47,805 nucleotides of DNA, from positions 1 through 47,805 of the forward strand of contig JBNGIS010017237.1 in assembly GCA_049999725.1 (NCBI GenBank), given 5' to 3'. The position numbers and the translations under genes are program-made. How positions within the stretch are numbered: position 1 is the first letter of the stretch; each line of letters opens with the position of its first letter. The notes below the pieces were generated by a model. The model did not search any database. It saw only the letters and a list, made by a program, of their open reading frames with translations, and was not told the DNA's origin. Origin of the DNA: Haplomitrium mnioides (lineage: Eukaryota > Marchantiophyta > Haplomitriopsida > Calobryales). Shown here piece after piece: positions 1 through 10,390 of the stretch.

Positions 1-133
1 CTCTCTCTCTCTCTCTCTCTTTTCTTTGTGAGCACTTGTGTACTCAACTCTTCACATAGATTCCAAACATATTTTCTTTTCTTTGTGAGCACATGTGTAC
101 TCAACTCTTCACATAGATTCCAAACATATTTTC
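1..133. repeat. CT microsatellite followed by a 57-bp tandem duplication
   Basis: Bases 1-20 are (CT)10. Bases 20-76 and 77-133 are two copies of one 57-bp unit that begins TTTTCTTTGTGAGCAC and differ at a single base (ACTTGTG versus ACATGTG). The near identity indicates a recent duplication, unlike the heavily diverged DNA around it. No gene is seen here. Confidence 0.9.
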
Positions 134-1407
134 TAGCAGGGATTTTGCATCATAATTTTTGCTCTAATTCTCCATTTTAGCCTTTGTAATAACTTTCCAA
201 GAGCTTCAATTGAACTCATATCTTTGTTCTAGACTTGTAGACTTTGGAATTCTTCAATATACTTTGAAATATTCCCTTGTTGGTCCAATTGTCATAGCTT
301 TATTCTAGTTGTAAACATTCAATCAAAACCATTTAAAAACATTTGTAGCAACCTTTCTTTCAAAAAACTCCACAAAACTTATTCTCCTTGTGTATTTTTT
401 AGTGCTCCCACTCTTGTAGCCAAATAGATGCATGCTCTACAAGAAATATTCTTACAAATAATTCTTTCTCCAAATTTGAAACATTTGAATAAAATGAAAT
501 GCAAACCTCCACTCAATAAATCAATCCTTCTACAACACTCACCATGCGGCTTCTATTATATAGCTCTATCTTGCATGACTTGCTCATCTTTTGAAACAAA
601 GTCTCTCGAATCTCTTCTTCATGTTCTTGTTGGAGTCAAATTTTCACCATTTATATCATTAGCATATATTTTCTTATGTTGGCTAGCTATAAGGACTACT
701 TGAACTTCTTCCAACTTCACCATCATCCAAGCTCTTTCTTCTAGATTGCTCAAGTTTTCCTCAATGATTTTACTATTAACATCTTGCCATCATAATTTAT
801 GCAAAAATTATATATTAACATTCCAGTTATGAAGAATAGCTAGAATAAAAGATTTGGTGGATGCTAACACTAAGTCACAAAAATTTTCTCCAAAATCACA
901 AACAAAAAAAATCTTGTTGTATTTGGTTAGATATTACTTAAATAGAACTATGACATTAAGTTGAATTTTTCTAAAAATGTTTGGTTCAATTCTATCTAAT
1001 GTCTACCAAAAGTATAGATATAACACTCCCAAATCGCACTATGGTTAACCACTAATAGAATAAAAGGTGCTTTTGATTCCATCATAAAATCCATAAACTC
1101 GACACCAAAGTTACACATTAGAAATTGGTAAATAGAAATCTTGTCAATATTAAATATACAAATATTAAAAGGATTTATTAGAGGGGTTCTAGAAGGCACA
1201 AATACTCCTCCATCCAATGGCTACCATAGTGTCAAGTTTAGCTTCTTATCTTCATTCATAAATAATGGAATGTCGACTATCATTTATTCATGAAAACTTG
1301 AGAGTTTAGCTCTCTTGGAGTTAAAACAAAGTAAAAATTCCACTACTCCAAAAGATCCTTAGTTCTTCTCCAAAGAGGGTTAATCCATACTTCTTAGAGA
1401 AGATGAA
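134..1407 (-). mobile_element. Decayed internal region of a minus-strand LTR retrotransposon
   Basis: No intact gene is present. The stretch lies directly inside a primer-binding-site-like sequence and an LTR that both read on the minus strand, so it should be the leader and 5' coding part of that element. On the minus strand one can follow short Glu- and Lys-rich stretches (around 560-800) broken by stops in every frame, which could be a ruined gag. I cannot assign a family. The short plus-strand open frame at 428-703 has no recognisable motif and is probably chance. Confidence 0.35.
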
Positions 1408-1419
1408 GCTCTGACATCA
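1408..1419 (-). other. Primer-binding-site-like sequence (initiator tRNA-Met type)
   Basis: On the minus strand the bases read TGATGTCAGAGC. This differs from the plant PBS consensus TGGTATCAGAGC at two positions, both transitions. It begins one base after the LTR end TTACA, the normal PBS spacing. Confidence 0.5.
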
Positions 1420-1420
1420 T

Positions 1421-2047
1421 TGTAACGTATAAATATATTCAACACAAAGACAAGTGTAGCTTAAGACAAGTACAAGAAGTCAATACACAAAATAAAATTC
1501 AAGCTCACAAGATAAGAGATGTCTAACAGGACACTCTCCATCTTTATACACTCAACTCTTATACATAAGCAATAGAGCCTCATTAGTTCTTTTTTCTATC
1601 CTCATCTAATTGGACCACCAATCCTTTTAACCTCCATCTACCACATGCCCTAATCTTATGTAAAGTAGACCATTTTAGAACCTTTCATCTCCATTTTATT
1701 CTCCTTCTATGATATGTCTTTATCTTGGAAACCTTCTTTTATTATTTGATTCTTTGTTAGCCACTTATCCTTATTCTCTTCTAAAGTTATTTTTCTAGAA
1801 CTTTTAGTTCACTTTGATTCATCAAAAATTTCTACTTTTGTCATATGTCACTTTCTCTTTAATAGCCATTACTTTTTAATACTCCAACTTAGTCAGAACT
1901 TTCTAGACATAATTTACTCTACATCTCACCATATTTTTAGTCATTGCTTATTAGAGTTAATACCTATTACAATTGCAATTGGTACCAACTTTAGTTAGAG
2001 ATGAGTAATCTATGTATGCATATGAATCCAAGCTCAACATCTTAACA
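1421..2047 (-). mobile_element. LTR (minus orientation), first copy of the LTR family also found in gene B's intron
   Basis: On the minus strand it starts TGTTAAGATG and ends in TTACA, followed at once by a PBS-like sequence. A TATA-like GTATAAAG lies at about 1551-1560. The central part aligns by eye with the LTR at 12960-13553: both contain ATGTCTAGAAAG, GGTCCAATTAGA, a TATA region and GGAGAGTG in the same order. The four CACGTGGC boxes of the other copy appear here as eroded forms such as CATATGAC and CATGTGGT. The end at 2047 is less certain than the PBS-side end. Confidence 0.6.
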
Positions 2048-2596
2048 CTCCACCCTAAAGTCTATGTGCGCATAAGAATCCAAACTCCCCATTTGAACAC
2101 TCCACAATAAAGACTTATAAGAACCTAGGCTTTAGATTCCGCAGAAGAGTTTTTGCACGCACGACATTTTGACTTGCAAATCAAAGTCTATGCGCGCATA
2201 GGGTTCAGACTTCTACAACTGACGATGCAAACGGTAAATGTTCTATTTTTTGCAACAAACTCTACGCACGCAAAAGATTTTTTTTTCTTATTCGGAATCT
2301 AAAAGTAAAATTAGTATAAAGCTCTACATCTGAGTCAAAACTCGCCAAAGGTTTTAAGTTTTACATTGAAGTCCTTACAAGCAAAAAATAAGTAGTCAAT
2401 TTGGGCAGATGCTTTAGCAATACAATAAGCTTAAACTCTTCTAGCAAGCACTAAAGTTGGAAACAACATACCTACATTTTGGATAAGAAAATCTTTTACA
2501 AAGAAAATGAAAATTTTAGCAAAAGATTCAAGTTTCATTTACAGAGAATAACATTCAACTTGGAATGATTTACAACAAAAAGTTCAAGGTGGCAGA
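2048..2596. other. Intergenic stretch with GCGC-centred near-palindromes
   Basis: No gene is seen. Near-palindromic motifs of the TATGCGCGCATA type occur at 2061-2077 (TCTATGTGCGCATAAGA), 2187-2203 (TCTATGCGCGCATAGGG) and, eroded, near 2259-2280. The stretch after 2300 is plain AT-rich sequence running into the assembly gap. Confidence 0.6.
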
Positions 2597-2696
2597 NNNN
2601 NNNNNNNNNNNNNNNNNNNNNNNNNNNNNNNNNNNNNNNNNNNNNNNNNNNNNNNNNNNNNNNNNNNNNNNNNNNNNNNNNNNNNNNNNNNNNNNN
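2597..2696. other. Assembly gap (100 N)
   Basis: Exactly 100 N, the usual placeholder for a gap of unknown size. The right flank is a tandem repeat with a 169-bp period, which suggests that the assembler failed on a repeat here. Confidence 0.98.
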
Positions 2697-2700
2697 TATT

Positions 2701-3025
2701 GAAGCAGAGGTTGTGAAGCAAGAATTTGACATAGAAGTTTTAGAGCAGAGTTGCCCAACAATTTTGATCCTAGGGCATCTTGAATCAGAAGATTTGAAGC
2801 ACAAACAAGAAAGTTCTGCTTTAATTTGTGAGTTGCTGAAGAAAACCACTGCAACATGAAAAAGGTGTCAAAGCAGAGGTTGTGAAGCATGAATTTGAAA
2901 TAGATGGTTTGGAGCAGGGTAGCCTAGAAATTTGGATCCTAAGGCAACTTGAATCAGGAAATTTGGAGCAGAAACAAGAAAGTTCTGCTCATCGACTCGA
3001 TTTGTAGCTGAAGAGGATCACAACA
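2701..3025. repeat. Two diverged copies of a 169-bp tandem repeat
   Basis: AAGCAGAGGTTGTGAAGCA begins at 2702 and again at 2871. The following 150 bases of each copy align: TTGGAGCAG, GATCCTA, GGCA.CTTGAATCAG and CAAGAAAGTTCTGCT occur in the same order. The array probably extends left into the gap. It lies upstream of the copia gag, so it may be leader sequence of that element. Confidence 0.75.
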
Positions 3026-3589
3026 ACAAACAAGTCAAAGGAGATTTCTAAAGAAGATTGAATGAGCAAAAAAACAAAACATCAAAGAAGGTAAGGAGCA
3101 ATTCACTGATTGAAGCAGGGTATTGTTCGTAGGACAAGACAAATTGGAAGTATTGGCAAGTCAAGTTGAATCGAAGGAAGTTGCAAGATACAAAGAAATT
3201 GAAGGCTCTAAGTATTGGCTGGGAATGAATCAAAGAGTCAAAGGAGGCATTTCTATTTTGTGCTTGAGGAAATTGCAAAAGGCAAAGAATTGAAGGGGAT
3301 TAGAAAATTTTATTATTCGTTGAAGAAGATAGAGAGAGATTCATCTGAGGTGAAGAACAAATCGATGATGGTGCAGAAGAATTGGTAAGAAAGTATGTGT
3401 GTTTTGTTATCGTCTTCTGTTATAAGACCTGAATCTATTCACACGTAAATTTAGTTTCGGTAGAGGGATTCACAACGAACCTGTCCAGTTCACAGAAAAT
3501 CTGTTCATTAGCCCAACAAATACTTGAAATCCCTGAAACTTGAAACTATACAAAGTCGATATTACAGTTCACTTAAGCCAGCAGAGAAG
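3026..3589 (+). other. Untranslated leader-like region before the copia gag
   Basis: No gene or clear LTR is seen. I found neither a TGGTATCAGAGC-type primer binding site nor a match to the 3' LTR at 7806-8000. The 5' LTR is therefore either lost, too decayed to see, or inside the gap. An open frame continues upstream of the gag methionine at 3590 as far as 3524. Confidence 0.4.
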
Positions 3590-4459
3590 ATGCCAGATGG
3601 AATCTCTCAGATAGTCAGTGATAAACTGATGGAAAACAATTATAATGTTTGGTCAGTCAGAATGACAAACTTTACAAAAAGAAGAGGGTATTGGGACTTC
3701 ATCACAGGAGATGAAATTGAGCCAGTCTTAGGCCCGTCCCCATCTAGTGAGGAGATGCAGGCCTTCAAGACACATATAGAGAAGGTCCACAAGCTATTGT
3801 ACTGGCTAACCATTAGTGTCAATGACAAGATGATGGGTTATATGTCAGTAGCTAAGACACCTAAGTAAGCTTGGGATACCTTGAAGGAGAGATATGCCAT
3901 CACATCAGATGCAAGGAAGCTGACATTGCAGATAGAATTCTTTAATCTTCAAAATGAGAAAATGAATGTAAATGCTTTTGCCTTGAAGATCAAATCACTA
4001 GCTGAGCAGCTAGCAAATGTCGGAGAAGAAGTGTAGGAGAGTGCCATGGGGGGAATTTGCCTGAATGGTTTAGGAAAAGAGTATAAACAGTTTAAAATGT
4101 CAATGAGGATGAGAGAAGGAACCACATCCTTCTCATAGCTGATTGCCATGCTAGAGGCAGAAGAACTTGACATTGGAGGAGGTGCCTCAAGTAGTCAACA
4201 ATAAGCATTTTACTCTAATAGAGGTAGATGACGAGGAGGCAGAAGCTATGGTAAGAGTAATGCTAGCAAAGGTCGTTCAACTGACAATGCACAAAATCAG
4301 CATCGTTAATCAAACCAATTTGGTGGTAGAGGCTAGTTCAAAGGCAAGAGGAGCAATAGAAGATGTGGAAGCCAACCACAACATTCAAGGGGAGATTGCT
4401 ATTATTGTGGTAAGCCAGGTCACATGGCGAAGGACTACTACAAAAGCAGAATGACATAA
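3590..4459 (+). pseudogene. Ty1-copia gag, frame intact but with eight internal stops
   Basis: Gag of a Ty1-copia retrotransposon, the capsid/nucleocapsid polyprotein. It starts MPDGISQIVSDKL, with the family's NYxxW then WDFITG pattern near the start. It ends in a zinc knuckle C-x2-C-x4-H-x4-[C] at 4397-4438 in which the last cysteine is tyrosine (TAC). The same frame runs the whole length with no indel, yet has stops at 3866, 4034, 4136, 4202, 4229, 4307, 4334 and 4457. Seven of these fit CAA, CAG or CGA changed by C-to-T; the one at 4334 fits TGG or CAG. The gene is dead, but by point transitions only. Pol follows with a frame change at about 4460-4470. Confidence 0.85.
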
Positions 4460-4470
4460 GAAACAATAGA

Positions 4471-5830
4471 GTGCAAGGGAACTATGCAAGTTCCAACAAT
4501 GCAAACAATGAGATATTGTTTGTCATGCAACATGAGTACTCATCTATAACGTGTGAGAAGCAAAACAATGATGGAGATAAAAGGTTTGTGGATTCCGCAT
4601 GTTCTTATCACATGACAAGCCATGGAGAGTGGTTTAAGGAAACCAGAAATTTGAGTACATCTTGTAATGTGGAGACTAGTGATTCTACTATGCATCCTAT
4701 CCATCAGATTGGTAGCATACCAATAGTACTATAGAATGGAAAAACAAAGTGCCTATCTGATGTGATGCATATGCCAATGATTCAAAAAAATCTGATTTCA
4801 GTTGGACAATGTGTAGAGCATAATATGCGTGTCAAGTTTAACCCTACTGGAGTGTTCATTGAGGATTGGGAAGCAACTATAATCTGATCACAAAAGGGAA
4901 GTAGGAGTGGTAGGATGTTCACATTGGATGTGAGCATGCCTGAAATTTCAGAAGCCATGTTTGTACACAGTATAGGAGTTGTGTCAGACATAGAGATATG
5001 GCACAAGAAAATTGGGCATGTTAATGTGCAAAGGTTAAGAAATATGTAGAGCTCAGGGGTAGTGAGTGGGTTGTCCAAGTTCAAAGTAGAAGGAATGCAA
5101 AAAATTTGTGAAGCTTGTCAGTTTGGAAAACAGGCAAGACAAGCATTCCCCAATAATGCGTATGTGGCAAGGAAGCCTTTTGAGGCAGTACACTCAGATG
5201 TGTGGGATCCAACAAAATAGGATCCATTGGAAGGTGTATATACTATGTGACCTTTATTGATGATTATTCAAGGAAAATCTGGATCTATTTCATGAAGCAG
5301 AAGAGTGAAGCGTTTGATCACTTCAAACATGTCAGAGGTATGGTGGAAAAAGAAAAAGGGCAGCAAATCAAATGCCTGAGATCATATGGTGGAGGAGAAT
5401 ATTTCTCCATAGAATTCTGCACCTACATGCAGAGAGAAGGAATCAATAGACAGCAAACATGCAAGTACACACCTCAGCAAAATGGTGTTGATAAGATGAA
5501 GAACTAACACATAGCAGATATGGCAAGGGCATTGATGAATGAGAAGAATATGCCACATGATTATTGGGCAGAAGCAGTGTTTACTGTTGTTTATATCATG
5601 AACCAAACCCCTACAGCTGCAGTTCATAACATGACGCCAGAAGAGAAGTTTTCAAGGAGATGCCTAGACATTTCACACTTGAAAGTGTTTGGTTGCATTG
5701 CTTATGTACATGTACTAGTTGAAACATGCAAAAAATTAGACCCAAAAGCTGAAAGTGTGTTTTCATTGCATATTCAAATGAGCAGAAGGGGTAAAGGTGC
5801 TACTGTCCTACACGCATGCTAAGGGTGAGC
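4471..5830 (+). pseudogene. Ty1-copia protease and integrase, disrupted
   Basis: An aspartic protease core (VDSACSYHMT, near 4590-4620; the usual DSG is DSA) is followed by the integrase HHCC zinc motif (WHKKIGH ... CEACQFGKQ, about 4998-5130) and the catalytic core. The first catalytic Asp is kept in HSDVW (about 5190). The second is Tyr (TCATATGGT, codon 5385-5387, in what should be LRSDxGGEY). The catalytic Glu is Lys (AAG, 5493-5495, in what should be GVAERKN). A one-base deletion near 5200 shifts the frame. Stops at Gln, Arg or similar codons occur repeatedly, for example the TAG near 5047. The integrase could not work. Confidence 0.85.
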
Positions 5831-7785
5831 AGAGATGGGGTATTTGATGAGTTAAGTACTTGGTATAGGCAGAAATTGGTGGATGACACAAGTGAGACAA
5901 ATAGGAAGTAGGTTGTGTCAGAACCAACTCAACAAACTCAAGTATTGAGTGGACTACATGATGAGGAAAGCAGTAGTGGCAGGACTAGTACATGGCAAAG
6001 AAGGTTGCAAAGAAATTTGGAGCAGTATGCTCCAAATAACTCTCAATCTGAAATGTCTCTAGGAGAAAGAGGTCGTGTTGATTCTGAAAATCTGGATGAA
6101 GAACTAAGATTACTCTTAGCTTCAACATCAAGCCAAAAAAAAGAGCAGCAGGTGCAAAGTATACCTTTGCGTAGAAGTGACAGGGTGAAGTACTCGATAG
6201 ACAGGTTGACACACAAAGGAGCGTTTGCAGCACATCATGCATATATGGTGCAAGTAATCACTGAGAAGGAACTTGCCATATTTGACGATGTTGTAGGAGA
6301 TGGGAGATGGGAAGCTGCAATGGTAGAAGAGATGGAAGCTCTTCACAAAAACCAGACTTGGGAGCTGGTCAATTTACCTCAAGGGAAGAAAGCCATCGGA
6401 TGCAAATGGGTCTACAAGTTGAAGAGGAGTAAAGGTGGCAACATAAGCAAATTTAAGGAATGGTTGGTGGCCAAGGGGTATGCCCAGACTCATGGGATAG
6501 ATTGTGGGGAGACTTTCAGCTCTGTAGTAAGAATGACAACCGTTCGGGCAGTTATAGCATTGGCTACATCGAAAAAGTAGACTTTGCAACAAATGGATGT
6601 AAAAACTGTATTTCTGCATGTGGAGCTTAAAGAGGAGATGTACATGGTACAGCTACCTGGTTTTGTTGATCTGGAACATTCAGATCAGGTATGCAAGCTG
6701 AAGAAGGCATTATATGGTTTGAAGCAAGCACCTCGAGCATGGTCTAACAAGATAGGTGATTATCTTGTTTTGATGGGCTTCAAGGTGTGAGAGGCAGATT
6801 ATTCTCTATATGTAAGGAAGAAAAAGAAAGGTATGATGCTCATTCTCATTTATGGAGATGATTTGATCATGACACGAGGGAGTGAGCAAGATATTGCTAA
6901 AGTGAAGAAATTGCTACAACAAAAGTTTGATATGAAGGATCTTGGTGAGTTGCAACATTTACGTGGAATTGAAGTGATAAAAGCAGAGCAGAGAACATGG
7001 ATGATCCAGAGGTAGCATGCCTTGGATATGTTGGCCAAATATGGCATGACAGGTTGCAAACCAATTGCAACTCTCTTAGATTATAATACAAAACTGGTCA
7101 GTCATGAAGGAGAGTTGATTGAGGATCCAACAAAGTTCAGGTAGATGGTAGGCAGCCTCATTTACATAACTATCACAAGACTAGATCTGAGTTATGCTGT
7201 AGGTCTGGTAAGTTAGTTCATTCAAGTACCAAGGAAGCAACATTTGGATGCAATGCGCAAAAGTTTTTGGTATGTAAAAGATACACTTCAGTATGGGCTG
7301 TTTTATGACAGCAATAGTGAATTTCAGCTTGCTGGTTTCACAGATGCAGATTGGGCAGGAAGTGCTAGTGATAAGGGTCCACTAGTGGTTTTGTTTTTCC
7401 ATTTGGAAGTGCTGGAATCGCTTGGAGCAGCAAAAAGCAACCTACAGTTGCTTTATTGAGTACAGAGGCTGAGTACATGGGGGCAGCCATGGCCACCTGT
7501 GAGGTAGTGTGGTTATTGAAGTTGTTGCAGAATTTAGATGTTAGTGTGGAGGAACTAGTGAAAAATCATTGCGACAACACCAACAGTATTCAATTGGCTA
7601 ACAATCCTATTTTTCATGCACGTTCAAAGCACATTGAGGTGCATTATCATTTTGTGAGAGAAAAAGTGTTGGCCAGGGTGATTGATCTGCTATACATTAG
7701 CATTGAAGGACAGGTTGCTGATATTTTTACGAAGGCATTGGGAGCCGAAAAGTTGCACAAATTCCGAAGGCAACTTGGTGTATAG
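5831..7785 (+). pseudogene. Ty1-copia reverse transcriptase and RNase H, disrupted
   Basis: Reverse transcriptase is recognised by [36 protein letters not shown] and the catalytic box, which reads IYGDD instead of the family's YVDD. RNase H follows with FTDADWAGS, STEAEYMG, CDNTNSIQLANNP, SKHIEVHYHFVRE and VADIFTKAL, ending at a stop at 7783-7785. A frameshift near 7377 splits the DADWAG box from the WSSKKQPT segment, and stops occur at 6578, 6788 and 7013. The domain order INT-RT-RH identifies Ty1-copia rather than Ty3-gypsy. Confidence 0.9.
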
Positions 7786-7790
7786 ATGTT

Positions 7791-7805
7791 GAGCTCGAGG
7801 GGGAG
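7791..7805 (+). other. Polypurine tract of the copia element
   Basis: GAGCTCGAGGGGGAG follows directly after the RNase H stop. This is the normal plus-strand primer site, and it fixes the left border of the 3' LTR. Confidence 0.8.
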
Positions 7806-8000
7806 TATTTAATTAACAAGCTTTGATATGCTGCCAGGCTGAGCTGGCAGCCCCCTTAGTTTAGTTAGGGTTAGTATTATACCTAGAGCAGATTAGAGTC
7901 GTGTGTGTGCACTCCTCCCCTTTATGTAAATCGCACCATTCTGTGTTCATATGATATATATTGCATTTCCTCTTCTATGAGTTTGTGTTTTTGATCCACA
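7806..8000 (+). mobile_element. Short 3' LTR of the copia element
   Basis: It begins TATTTAATTAAC immediately after the polypurine tract; the initial TG appears to have become TA. It ends ...TTGATCCACA at 8000. The right border is supported independently: homology of the flanking gene A to its second copy at 43.9 kb starts about ten bases after 8000. The inferred length is 195 bp. There is no matching 5' LTR in the window. Confidence 0.55.
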
Positions 8001-9543
8001 ATGTGCATTATTGACAATTGTGATTTGTGTCACAAAAAGTACATCAATGTGTAACTTGGATTTGCATTTCCCTTTTGTTGCTGCTATTTTTTCTAGGAAG
8101 TATTGTCCAGAAAATGTATCCTCAGCCTTACAAGCAAACTATTGAACACGTACTTGTTTTGGGTTTGGGGGATCTTCCTCACGAAATGAAAAAACCTTGA
8201 GAACTTTGGCAGCCCAAAACAATCTGCCTTTTAGATCCATAGATGCAACAACACAAATAGACATTCTAGCTTTCATCTCATGTAGATTGCAAAATTTATG
8301 CCCATATTGAGTATTGTACGAAAGAGTCGTTTCTCGCGGCGTAGGTGCTTTATCATAGATTGCTCGACATGTAGAAAGTATTTGCTATATTGGAGTATCT
8401 TCTTCTATCTATTGAGCATCAAGCTGAGAACCTAGACAAACATTTTGAAAATCATTACAAGTGTTTGATGGTTGTGAAGATGGAAAGGTAAATTCTGCTT
8501 CAAGTCCTCGTCTTTTTTTTTTCAAGGATGTAGGCTGCAATCTCTTGTTGGACAAGAAAAAAGTCATTCCACCATTGAATACTAGAATCTCTAAAGAACT
8601 TGTAGTAGTTCTCACTTATGTTGTCTTTTATTGCAAAGACCACTTTCTCAACATCAACTTCTCTTTCTTCCTTTTGAGATCGTTTGATTTCAGAACATAC
8701 CTTGAGAGGAATCAACATTGAGCTCACAATTTCTCTATCCACTTCAAATAGGCACTTGAGTTGACAAATACCATCCGGAGGTAACCAAAATTCATTTGTT
8801 GAAAATTGCTTACTCCAAATCTTTACCTTTGAATCATTCAATTGGAGCTTGAATTGTTGATTAAAGGTAATATCATGTATCCTTTGAACTAGAGAGGGAT
8901 GTTGTTGTAGAAACATTTTGAAATCCCATGTTTTTAACAAAAGAGTTACCTGAGGTTTAGGATTATAAGATAATTGAAGCGCTTTGCTAAGACTCGTAAT
9001 CGTGAAAGCTTTGACACGTTTCAAATGTTTCGAGAATCGACTGAACATTTGATCGATTTGATCATGAGCATGACCAACCATAAGAAATCCCACCTTGATT
9101 TTTTGAAAAACATTCTTGGCAATAAGAAAACTAAGATATCCAAATAAGACAGAATTCTTATTCTCTCGTGTCGTGTTGTCCAACTGAAGATACAAAGTTG
9201 GAGACAGTGGCATTTCAAAGTCATATAATATTTTGTTGAGTACATCAACTGTCAAATTAGAATCGCTTCTCAAGTTTCTATAGGTTAAAAAGACCCTCAA
9301 AGAAAGAGCACGAATGAATATTAAGGTACCAACAACATGCACACCCACCAAACAATCTTTATTAATGCTTTTTTGGTGGCAAAGACCAGTGTGGAACAAT
9401 ATTTTTCTTCTAATTCATTCTATCGATGAGGATTCCAAAGTACTTTTGACCATTTGCGTGACATTTTCTTCGATGGTTTGTAAGTTTTGTTCTTCCTTTC
9501 ATTTGTTGGTCAAGATGAAGAAACAATTGGCAATTATATTTGA

Positions 9544-10390
9544 CTGCATCAACACAAAGCACAAAAGACATAAAAATAGTTCAATACAAAATATGTAGAT
9601 GTTTGGAACTCCAAAAGACAACCTAAGGTGCTAAAAATATTCAAATCATCTTAAACAAATGTTTGGATTGGTAGAAGTGAATTTCTTTTAAAAGATTAAA
9701 AAAAAACTTTAGGTAATTTAAATAAATGAAAATCTGTTTGACTTAAAGTAAACAAAAGTTTTTAAAGGAGAAATACAAGATTTGGCAATAAAGGTCACAA
9801 ACTAGAGCTAGAGTTTCAAGGGTAGCTTGGACTCTTTGTTTGCAAGAGATAAAAAAAAAACCAGAACACATCTTATGCGCGCATAAGATGAGTGGAGACA
9901 ATAGCTGATCATATGCGCACATAGGACCAAAGCAACAACACCCATACCATGACTTTCTTTGACTATTGTCACGACTGGTTTTAAGAGAAACAAGAACAAA
10001 TCCTATGCGTGCATAGGATTTGCAAACAACAAAACCGGTTCTTTCAATTGTTTTTCTTGAAAGGGCTCTTGATTCAAAGCAACAAAAGCGAAAATTGTTG
10101 CAAACCTAAGGTCACCACCAAGAATCAGATTCATTTTCTTGCTTTATTTGACTGTAGACAAGGTTTGGATTAAAACTAAAACAACATACTCTATGTGAGC
10201 ATAGACTCTCTTCTCACAACTCAAGTTGTTAAGAATCATTCGACTCAAATCTTGTTTGTTGAACAACTTAACAAAACAAATATCTTTTAGCACTAAGTTG
10301 AGAAAACATAACATCTCTAGAACTAAGCTTTTAGTCTAGAAAAAAGAGCATGAATTAACCAAACATTTCAAAAGACAAGAAATTTGTTAC
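9544..10390 (-). other. Intron of gene A carrying near-palindromes
   Basis: Bounded by GT and AG on the minus strand. It contains a perfect 22-bp palindrome at 9869-9890 (half-site CATCTTATGCG), a near-palindrome at 9910-9925, one with 10-bp arms around a GT centre at 9999-10020, and another at about 10190-10207. The second A copy has related motifs in its matching intron (42229-42560). Confidence 0.6.

Noticed and set aside
2463-2480. AACAACATACCTAC as the missing A-end of the first A/B element
   Set aside because: It needs a two-base insertion to fit, and the sequence to its right does not resemble the A-side flank.
3590-7785. Reassigned stop codons (TAA/TAG read as Gln)
   Set aside because: The two host genes use ordinary stops and have no internal ones, and several transposon stops are TGA at Arg positions. 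Mutation explains all of them.
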